Assembly (NCBI GenBank): GCA_018695085.1
Contig: JABHOU010000525.1
Span: 1-6,386, forward strand
DNA length: 6,386 nt
Reading direction: 5' to 3'
Source of the DNA: Opitutia bacterium
Lineage (GTDB): Bacteria; Verrucomicrobiota; Verrucomicrobiia; Opitutales; Seribacteraceae
Shown here: in pieces, positions 1-5,587 of the stretch
How positions within the stretch are numbered: position 1 is the first letter of the stretch
Layout of the letters: each line of letters opens with the position of its first letter
Notes under the pieces: model-generated
Databases searched by the model: none
What the model was told of the DNA's origin: nothing
The model's input: the letters and a program-made list of their open reading frames with translations, nothing else
Made by a program: the position numbers and the translations under genes

Positions 1-1598
1 AAGAGGTCGGGAAGGTTTTTCGGGTATATATTGCGCACCCGCTTCGGGCCTTCTACCTCGAGCTTGAGATCAGCGAGCACGGGCTCGGAAATTTTGGCAT
101 AGAAGCGCGACACCTTATATTCGAGGTTCTCCTCCGGCAGAACGTACTGGCTGACGGCGTTGGTCTCCTCGGTGATTTTATCGAGCAAGTGGGTATTGAC
201 GTTGGTTCCGATCCCGAAGCAGAAAACGCGAACCTTGCTCTTGGAGTCGCCGATTTTCTTCCTGAGAGAATTAAGGATAACGTCCTCCTTGATTGCCCCG
301 ATGGTGGGTTGGCCGTCGGTCATGAATATGACTTGAGTGGGACGGCTCTTGGATGCCTTGGCGGAAACGATTGTGGCCGCCTCCCCAAGGGCTTCCTCGA
401 TGGCGGTGCCGCCGATGGCGCGTACGGAATCAATGAACTTGGAGGCCTTCTTGCGGTTTTTGGAAGCAGCGGGCACCATTTTCCCGAATACGGGCTCGGC
501 CTCGGTTGAAAACCGTATGATCTCGAAGCGATCCTCGTCGTTCAGGCTATCCACGCAAAACTTCATGGCCTCCTTGGCCTGCTCGATCTTCTTGCCTCTC
601 ATCGAGCCCGAGGAATCGAACACGAACACGACGTCCTTCGGAATGGCCGCTTCCTCCTTTTTCCATGCTCCCGGGCTTACTAAAAGCATGAAGTGCCCGC
701 CGTCATCGGAGTCCTCGGGATTGTGGGTGAGCACGCTCAGGTCGACGTCGCCGCCATCTTTTCCCTTAAGGGAATAGTAAAGCAGGAAATCGGCGTCGGT
801 CGCCATGTTCTTCTTCTCCAGACCTACCACCACTCGCTGCTTGCCGTGGCGCTTGACCTCGGCCTCGTGGGAAGGCGAATAGACCGACTTGATTTCGGCC
901 CCGGAAGTCTCTACCTCGATCTTCATGGAAAGATCCTTGATCGGGCGTGAGGAGTATTTCTTGGTGTTGAGATGGTAGAGGTACCTGACCATCTTGCCGT
1001 CACGCTCGAGAATCTCGGTGTACTTGATTTTTACCTCCTTTTCCTTCTTTGGCTCGATGGGAAAGATGCGCACCTTGAACAGGCTTTGCCCGGCATACTC
1101 GAAGAGAGCGGGATCGAGCGCCTTGCGAACGATGTCCTCGTAAATCTTGCGGGCTTTCTTGGCATCGAGGAGTTCGGCCTCCTGCATCTTGCCGTTCACC
1201 TCCATGGAAAACTTGTCGATCCGCGCTCCCTTGGGCACGGGAAAAATGAAAGTACCCTCTAGCCGGCGATCGGATGGGTTGTAGAAAATCTGTTGAAGCT
1301 TGGTCACGGCCACTTGGTCCTTGATCGCAACCTCTACGTGTTGGCTGCGGAGCTCCAGAGGCAAGAATTGCCTGATCGGGCGATGAGGAGGAATGGGACG
1401 AGGTGGCCAAGGCGGACGCGGCGGGTGAGACGGGTGAGGCGGGTGAGGCGGGTGAGGCAAGATGTGGCGAGGCATAGCCTTGTCCACAATAATGAGACCG
1501 TTACCCGAAGCGAGTTGCGGAGCAAAAAGAGCCAGCAGGACAATTATTTGAGCGAGGTAAGAAGTGATTGCTTGGTTCATTATTGATCTTTGGTTCAT
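1..1598 (-). CDS. Secreted VIT and von Willebrand factor A domain protein (3' end beyond window)
   Basis: The frame is open from 1598 to the left edge, about 532 codons with no stop, so the C-terminus is missing. Residues are counted from the ATG at 1598. A signal peptide (hydrophobic core IIVLLALFA, likely cleavage after ASG) is followed by a Pro/His-rich linker (about 42-76). A VIT (vault/inter-alpha-trypsin) domain spans about 79-196, with the family hallmarks TKLQQIFYNPSD, GTFIFPVP, KKARKIYEDI and ALFEYAGQSLFKVRIFPI. A VWA domain spans about 320-490 with an intact metal site: D328-S-S-G-S332, T398 in IGGTA and D428 in MTDG. The closing SEPVLADLKLEV and IYPKNLPDL segments match what follows VWA in inter-alpha-trypsin heavy-chain-like proteins. 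In bacteria such proteins are exported and thought to bind proteins at the envelope through metal; the ligand is unknown. A second in-frame ATG lies at 1580. I prefer 1598 because it puts an arginine in the signal-peptide n-region, but neither start has a good Shine-Dalgarno. The gene is divergent from the Ldh2-type gene. Confidence 0.93.
   Translation of the reverse strand, partial: MNQRSIMNQAITSYLAQIIVLLALFAPQLASGNGLIIVDKAMPRHILPHPPHPPHPSHPPRPPWPPRPIPPHRPIRQFLPLELRSQHVEVAIKDQVAVTKLQQIFYNPSDRRLEGTFIFPVPKGARIDKFSMEVNGKMQEAELLDAKKARKIYEDIVRKALDPALFEYAGQSLFKVRIFPIEPKKEKEVKIKYTEILERDGKMVRYLYHLNTKKYSSRPIKDLSMKIEVETSGAEIKSVYSPSHEAEVKRHGKQRVVVGLEKKNMATDADFLLYYSLKGKDGGDVDLSVLTHNPEDSDDGGHFMLLVSPGAWKKEEAAIPKDVVFVFDSSGSMRGKKIEQAKEAMKFCVDSLNDEDRFEIIRFSTEAEPVFGKMVPAASKNRKKASKFIDSVRAIGGTAIEEALGEAATIVSAKASKSRPTQVIFMTDGQPTIGAIKEDVILNSLRKKIGDSKSKVRVFCFGIGTNVNTHLLDKITEETNAVSQYVLPEENLEYKVSRFYAKISEPVLADLKLEVEGPKRVRNIYPKNLPDL
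1422..1457. repeat. Four tandem 9-bp repeats encoding Pro-His-Pro
   Basis: The plus strand carries four adjacent copies of CGGGTGAGG; the first (1422-1430) differs only in its last base. On the minus strand each copy encodes PHP, or SHP for the variant copy, in the linker between signal peptide and VIT domain. The coding pattern continues as degenerate P-x-P triplets (PRP, PWP, PRP). Since the unit is three codons, gain or loss of copies keeps the frame. The plus strand also has four GGG runs (1423, 1432, 1441, 1450) separated by 6 bases, which fits the usual pattern for an intramolecular G-quadruplex. Confidence 0.85.
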
Positions 1599-1717
1599 AC
1601 TATATGCGACGCAGGACTCGGGGATTTGTTAGAAAAAACTTCCGGGAGTGCGAGAGTTATTCGATCTCGCCTTTATCGCGAGGAAGATTTTTCCTAGTCC
1701 GTTTCCCAATAAAAAGC
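1599..1717. promoter_or_regulatory. Divergent intergenic region with overlapping inverted repeats
   Basis: This 119-bp gap lies between the divergent VIT-VWA and Ldh2-type genes, so it must hold or border both promoters. I could not identify a convincing -35/-10 pair for either direction. It contains GCGAGA (1650-1655) pairing with TCTCGC (1665-1670). CTCGC (1666-1670) can also pair with GCGAG (1678-1682), so the two stems exclude each other. AGGAA (1681-1685) pairs with TTCCT (1691-1695). These could be an operator or leader hairpins for the rightward gene. The arms are short and chance is a real alternative. Confidence 0.35.
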
Positions 1718-2809
1718 ATGTCCGAAGTCGAGACCATCACCTACCCAATTGAACGCCTGCAGGAATTCTCCACTCGTGTTTTCCTTCATTTCGGCGTCCC
1801 CGAAGACGACGCCCGGCTCGCTGCAGAGGTCCTGGCATCCAGCGACCTTAGGGGAATCGACTCCCATGGCGTGGCTCGCCTTCATTGCTACTTCGACATG
1901 CTCAGTCTGGGGCGCATCAACCCCAAGCCCGAGCTCAAGATCCTTCGCGAAAGCGCCAGCACCGCCACGGTGGACGGCGACAATGGTCTAGGTCTCGTGG
2001 TTGGCCCCAAAGCCAACGAGATCGCCATGGACAAGGCGGGCGAGGCCGGTACCGGATGGGTCAGCGTCTCCAACACTAACCATTACGGGATCGCCGGTTA
2101 TTATCCCCTGAAAGCCCTGGAAAAAGACCTAATCGGCTGGTCCATGACCAACACCACGAAATTGGTGGCCCCATTATGGGGAGCCGAACGCATGCTGGGC
2201 ACAAACCCCATAGCAATAGCGTTTCCGGGCAAGGAGGAACCGCCAATCGTAATCGACATGGCCACCTGTGCCGCCGCCTACGGAAAGATCGAAATCGCCA
2301 AACGCAAGGGAGAAAAGCTTCCCGAAGGTTGGGCGGTGGACTCGGAAGGCCACCATACCGACGACCCCGAGGCCATGATCGAGGGTGGCGGTCTGCTGCC
2401 CCTAGGCTCGAACCGTGAGCGAGGAGGTCACAAAGGCTATGGTCTCGCCCTCATGGTGGATGTGCTCTGCTGCGTACTGAGCGGGGCCAACTGGGGTCCC
2501 TATGCCCCACCCTTCGCCGTCCGTCAGTACGTACCCGAAAAGCAGGTGGGCAAGGGCATCGGGCATTTCTTCGGCGCCATGCGCATAGATGCATTCATCG
2601 ATCCCGACGAATTCAAGATGCAAATCGACGCCTACCGCCGCGAACTTCTTGCCACGAAACCGGCTCCGGGCACGAACGGCCCCCTCGTTCCCGGCGATCC
2701 CGAACGCGAAGCCGAGGCCATTCGCTCCAAGGAGGGCATTCCGCTAGTCATGCCCGTGGTCGAGGAACTTCGCGACATTTCCAAGCAGATCGGAATACCG
2801 CTCGAGTAA
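1718..2809 (+). CDS. Ldh2-family malate/L-lactate-type dehydrogenase (NAD(P)-dependent)
   Basis: The 363-residue product belongs to the Ldh2/MDHG2 oxidoreductase family (YiaK, AllD, ComC, archaeal malate dehydrogenase), which is unrelated to classical Rossmann-fold lactate dehydrogenases. These cytoplasmic enzymes interconvert 2-hydroxyacids and 2-oxoacids with NAD(P)H. Visible family signatures are SDLRGIDSHGVARL (42-55) with the catalytic-type His50 and Arg54, SNTNHYGIAGYY (118-129), the cofactor-loop GTNPIAIAFP (161-170), VIDMATCAAAYGKI (178-191), LPEGWAVD (201-208), and GGHKGYGLALMVDVL (236-250). Length is normal for the family and no motif is broken. The frame stays open back to 1568, but homology begins just after the ATG at 1718 and the upstream part is basic and unlike the family, so 1718 is the likely start. 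No Shine-Dalgarno is visible there. Substrate (malate, lactate, ureidoglycolate, sulfolactate or a sugar-derived acid) cannot be told from sequence alone. The gene stands alone on this strand, convergent with the operon to its right. Confidence 0.93.
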   Translation: MSEVETITYPIERLQEFSTRVFLHFGVPEDDARLAAEVLASSDLRGIDSHGVARLHCYFDMLSLGRINPKPELKILRESASTATVDGDNGLGLVVGPKANEIAMDKAGEAGTGWVSVSNTNHYGIAGYYPLKALEKDLIGWSMTNTTKLVAPLWGAERMLGTNPIAIAFPGKEEPPIVIDMATCAAAYGKIEIAKRKGEKLPEGWAVDSEGHHTDDPEAMIEGGGLLPLGSNRERGGHKGYGLALMVDVLCCVLSGANWGPYAPPFAVRQYVPEKQVGKGIGHFFGAMRIDAFIDPDEFKMQIDAYRRELLATKPAPGTNGPLVPGDPEREAEAIRSKEGIPLVMPVVEELRDISKQIGIPLE

Positions 2810-2867
2810 ATTTCATTTTAAAGACACCGAAGATTCGGCGAGAATTCCCTCTACAGGCTCTCTGGTT

Positions 2868-3773
2868 TCAAAAAGAAAATTCGGCTTGGACTAGGCGATG
2901 ATCGGAGGCGACGGGAGCATGAGGACCATCCTGCACGATTCCTGAATTTGGTACGAAACGCTCCGACATCGCGGGCGTCGCCAAAATAAAGTCGATTCGA
3001 GAATAACTGTCCTGCCGGGCGTAGTGATGAGTCCAGCGGTGCCCTCGCGAATCAGCGCAATGCATGGCAGTGGTGAGCTGGGTTTTGTTGACGGTCAGGA
3101 AACGGCGGACGGCAGGTGTGCTTTGGTGGTCGTTGAAATCTCCCACCACGAGGTGGTTCGGCTTGCTTTCGGGGACATAAGTTTTTCGAATGTAATCCCT
3201 AATCGTACGGGCTTCCTTCTCGCGCCTCAAAGTACCTTCGGGATCGTCTTTGCGTTCGGTCCACTTGCTCTTGAGATGCAAATTGAACAGGCGCCAGCGA
3301 ACGCCGGCGGTTTCGAACTCCACTTCCAAAACCCCCCGATCGGGAGCCTCCCTGCCGTCGAAATAGTTGAACTCCAGATTCGAGTGCCTCGTAACCGAAA
3401 CGAAAGGGAGGCGGGAAAATACGGCCAAGTGGCGCTCCTCTTCAGGATCGGCCCCATGCATCCAGACGGCATGCCGGTACTTGGGACCACCCGTGGTATT
3501 CAGGTCGTGCCAAAGTTCGCGAAGAAAGGATTCGTCCCCTATTTCCTGAATGGCCAAAACGTCGGCATCGGCCTTGGCGATGATTTTTCGAAGGGCCGTT
3601 TTTTCCTTTTCGGGTTTGGGATATTCGGGACGCCACCTCCCCTCCACAATGCGATCGCATATGAGATAGTTGCGCAAGTTGTAGGTGGCCACGCGAACTT
3701 TGTCCGCGGCAATGCCCTCACCTACAAAGGCGAGACAGGCAAGAAAGGAGATCGCCCGAAAGAAGCCTCTCAC
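2868..3773 (-). CDS. Secreted endonuclease/exonuclease/phosphatase (EEP) superfamily enzyme
   Basis: The 301-residue product starts with a signal peptide (MRGFF, then a hydrophobic stretch to IAAD around residue 24), so it probably acts outside the cytoplasm. The rest is a single EEP domain of DNase I/exonuclease III type with the metal and catalytic motifs in order: ATYNLRN with N32, AIQEIGD with E77, LFNLHLKSK with H166, VVGDFND with D212 and N214, YSRIDFIL with D261, and ASDHRLV with D291-H292. All expected catalytic residues are present, so the enzyme is probably active and Mg-dependent. Family members cleave phosphodiesters or phosphomonoesters in nucleic acids, sphingomyelin or inositol phosphates; the substrate here is unknown. 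Extracellular nucleic-acid or phosphate scavenging is a reasonable guess. The start codon is GTG, overlapping the stop of the SHD1-repeat gene by 4 nt (GTGA), which implies translational coupling. It is the last gene of the minus-strand operon. Confidence 0.93.
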   Translation of the reverse strand: MRGFFRAISFLACLAFVGEGIAADKVRVATYNLRNYLICDRIVEGRWRPEYPKPEKEKTALRKIIAKADADVLAIQEIGDESFLRELWHDLNTTGGPKYRHAVWMHGADPEEERHLAVFSRLPFVSVTRHSNLEFNYFDGREAPDRGVLEVEFETAGVRWRLFNLHLKSKWTERKDDPEGTLRREKEARTIRDYIRKTYVPESKPNHLVVGDFNDHQSTPAVRRFLTVNKTQLTTAMHCADSRGHRWTHHYARQDSYSRIDFILATPAMSERFVPNSGIVQDGPHAPVASDHRLVQAEFSF

Positions 3774-5587
3774 TTGCCGCGTGTCACGAATACGTTGAGA
3801 CGCCTGTTCTTAGGAATGACGTCCCGGTATTTATCGTCTTCGGACCTGTAACCGATGTGAACACTCTGGAAAGGGAAAACTCCCGAATACCCTTTGCCCC
3901 ACGCCATGTACATCCCCTTCGTATTGGTGGGAGTCACCTTTATTTTGTGAGAACCAAAAGGCTTCCCCATGAGTTCAGCCGACTTGATCGGGTTCCAGGC
4001 GCTGCCCTTGAATTTGCGAAATAGATCATCCCACTTTTCGGTAAAGGGAAGCTTGGCCCGCTTTTCCTCGATCGGGTCGATGTACAAGGCGCCGTCCCCG
4101 ATGATGGGCATGATCTGTTCCATGCTCATATTGATGGCTTCCGGAGCGACGTTTGGTGTACGCACTCCAATGCTCAATCGAGTCGGCCACTCCTCCCCTT
4201 CGGGGTCTTTTAGTTTACCCCAGAAACCTAGTCCCCTATGGTTTATCTCCATCTCATACTCAAAGGTGCCATTGTTGTCGAAAGTACCGCTAAGGGTCGT
4301 AACTTCCCGATCCATGGAAGGCTCGGGGGACACGTCGTAAGCAACGATCTTGCGATAACGATGGCGAGTTCTCTTGGGGTCAGTACGATCATAATAATGA
4401 GAACTGAAATGAATGGCTATCGGCTTCTCGTTCGCTCGCTTGCCATCCGTGGCGTTGCGGGAACTTCCCGGTGACTTCAACCAAAGGTGCACGACGTTTC
4501 CGTTTTGGTGCAGAGCGACGTCGTAAAGCACGCTCTGAAAAACGGAGTTGTAACCACGAAAACGCCCACTCCCATAAGCAGCCATTCGACCTCCCTTGGC
4601 GGGAATGATCTTCGGGTTTTTAGGCATAATCTCCTCCTTCTTCCTGCGAAGAGCCTCGGCCAAGGCTTGTGAAGTGGGGTTGAACTTGGACCAGGGCAAC
4701 TCGAAGGTACGGGTAGGGTTGTTGCTCAGGAAGATGGTGACGTACTCGTCGTTCGCATCCACGAAGATGGCCTTGATTGCTCGGTTTTCCGAGCTGTTCC
4801 AATCGTGTTCCTTGTCCAGATCCGCCTCGGTCACCTTCGGGAGTTTCATCTTGGAGCGGGCCTTGGCGAGAGCCGCCAACTTCTTGGCCTCGGCGTCAGC
4901 TAATGCCTTCAGCTTCTTGGCCAAGTACTGCGACGTCTCGGAGAGCCTGCTTAGAGGTACGATCACCTCGCGACGACCGCCTAAGGTGGAAAGAGTGAGG
5001 TTGGCGTCGTTCACCTCCACGAAGCGCCCCTTCAGCGGGTTGCCGTCCGAGCTCGTCCACACCTGTTCGGCGGAAAGGTCGAGCTCGCCATCGGGGTCGG
5101 TCGCCTCGATTCCCGGGGAACTCGTACCGGGCGACGTGGAACCCGCAGGCGGTTTCGGCCGAGCGGCGGCTCGCAGCTTGGCCGCAAGTTTTTGGGACTG
5201 CGGTTGAAGCGTATTCAGGGGCAAGGTGAACACTTGGCCGTTCCAGTTTATGGTCACGCTGGTGGCGTCGGCCTTGAGGAAGCGAGCCTGCAGGGTGCGG
5301 CCCTTCAGGTCGGTCCAAGGATGGATGCCGGTTACGGCGGGACCGGAAGGCTTGGAAACTCCTCCCAGCTTTGCGGCAAGGGCTTGCGATTCCGGTTTTA
5401 AGGTATTCAGGGGCAGCGTGAACACCTGTCCGTTCCAATCGATGGTCACGCTGGCGGCGTCGGCCTTGAGGAACTTGGCCTGCAGGGTACGGCCCTTCAA
5501 GTCGGTCCATGGGTGCAAGGTTCCAGCGTCCTGACCGATGGCAGTAAGGGTGGAGAATATAAAAAGTAAGAATATTGTTTTCATCAT
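3770..5587 (-). CDS. Secreted protein with four SHD1-like repeats and an unrecognised C-terminal region
   Basis: The product is 605 residues. I chose the ATG at 5587 because it forms an ATGA overlap with the upstream stop and starts directly before a clean signal peptide (MMKTIFLLFIF, cleavage around AIGQ). The ATG at 5584 is nearly equivalent; one at 5602 would put extra residues ahead of the signal. Four SHD1-like repeats follow, each shaped as W-T/N-s-x-G-R...A-x-F-v...V-T-I...F-x-L-P-l-x-x-L...S-Q-x-L-A-x-x-L: residues 25-74, 89-138, 176-226 and 262-313. A Pro/Ser/Thr linker lies at 144-159 and an Ala/Lys-rich, probably helical stretch at 227-246. The remaining ~285 residues match no family I know. 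They look beta-rich, with many aromatic and Gly residues, one HHYxD-like motif (SSHYYDRTD, ~395-403) and no catalytic signature I can name. SHD1-like repeats are common in exported proteins of Planctomycetota and Verrucomicrobiota, where their role is poorly defined; binding of a protein or envelope ligand is an inference. It is the middle gene of a tightly overlapping operon. Confidence 0.88.
   Translation of the reverse strand: MMKTIFLLFIFSTLTAIGQDAGTLHPWTDLKGRTLQAKFLKADAASVTIDWNGQVFTLPLNTLKPESQALAAKLGGVSKPSGPAVTGIHPWTDLKGRTLQARFLKADATSVTINWNGQVFTLPLNTLQPQSQKLAAKLRAAARPKPPAGSTSPGTSSPGIEATDPDGELDLSAEQVWTSSDGNPLKGRFVEVNDANLTLSTLGGRREVIVPLSRLSETSQYLAKKLKALADAEAKKLAALAKARSKMKLPKVTEADLDKEHDWNSSENRAIKAIFVDANDEYVTIFLSNNPTRTFELPWSKFNPTSQALAEALRRKKEEIMPKNPKIIPAKGGRMAAYGSGRFRGYNSVFQSVLYDVALHQNGNVVHLWLKSPGSSRNATDGKRANEKPIAIHFSSHYYDRTDPKRTRHRYRKIVAYDVSPEPSMDREVTTLSGTFDNNGTFEYEMEINHRGLGFWGKLKDPEGEEWPTRLSIGVRTPNVAPEAINMSMEQIMPIIGDGALYIDPIEEKRAKLPFTEKWDDLFRKFKGSAWNPIKSAELMGKPFGSHKIKVTPTNTKGMYMAWGKGYSGVFPFQSVHIGYRSEDDKYRDVIPKNRRLNVFVTRGK
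4649..4804 (-). repeat. SHD1-like repeat 4 (most diverged)
   Basis: Encodes residues 262-313, beginning HDWNSSENRAIKAIF and ending SQALAEAL. The Trp, the K-A-x-F-v strand, the E-L-P-W-S-K-F strand and the S-Q-A-L ending are kept. The usual Gly after the first turn is lost and one loop carries two Asn residues (SNNPTRT). Confidence 0.65.
4910..5062 (-). repeat. SHD1-like repeat 3 (diverged)
   Basis: Encodes residues 176-226, beginning QVWTSSDGNPLKGRF and ending SETSQYLAKKL. The WTS..G..L.G.F opening, the IVPLSRL strand and the SQYL ending fit the SHD1 pattern. It sits beyond the Pro/Ser/Thr linker and is clearly more diverged than repeats 1 and 2. Confidence 0.7.
5174..5323 (-). repeat. SHD1-like repeat 2
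   Basis: Encodes residues 89-138, from HPWTDLKGRTLQARF to the SQKLAAKL end. It has the same length as repeat 1 and is separated from it by a short Gly/Ser/Pro linker. Many differences between the two copies are silent or conservative, such as K/R, D/N and A/T. Confidence 0.8.
5366..5515 (-). repeat. SHD1-like repeat 1
   Basis: Encodes residues 25-74 of the secreted repeat protein, from HPWTDLKGRTLQAKF to the SQALAAKL end. It is nearly identical in protein to repeat 2 and closely similar in DNA (roughly 85% by eye over about 110 bases), which points to a fairly recent internal duplication. Confidence 0.8.

Noticed and set aside
337..777. Plus-strand open frames between 189 and 1586
   Set aside because: All are antisense to the VIT-VWA gene, whose frame runs unbroken to the window edge with intact metal-site residues.
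1569..1612. Sigma-70-like promoter for the Ldh2-type gene (TTG-rich segment followed by TACTAT/TATATG)
   Set aside because: No pair of hexamers has an acceptable 16-18 bp spacing and both matches are weak. The position also overlaps the start of the divergent gene.
1568..1717. N-terminal extension of the Ldh2-type protein from the open frame starting at 1568
   Set aside because: The extra 50 residues are rich in Arg and aromatic residues, do not look like the family, and would overlap the divergent VIT-VWA gene. Homology begins right after the ATG at 1718.
2810..2867. Possible bidirectional terminator in the convergent gap (CCGA/TCGG hairpin at 2827-2838)
   Set aside because: The stem is only 4-5 bp with a 2-4 base loop, and neither strand has a proper run of Ts after it. 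Termination must occur near here for both convergent genes, but I cannot point to a credible intrinsic terminator.
3024..3851. 275-codon plus-strand open frame
   Set aside because: It lies antisense to the EEP gene, which has a full set of catalytic motifs and a signal peptide. The antisense product has no recognisable motifs and is explained by codon bias of the opposite strand.
5366..5515. CRISPR or mobile-element repeats as an explanation for the repeated DNA at 5174-5515
   Set aside because: The repeats are coding, in frame and of domain length, with divergence concentrated at silent or conservative positions. They have no spacer structure and no transposase nearby.
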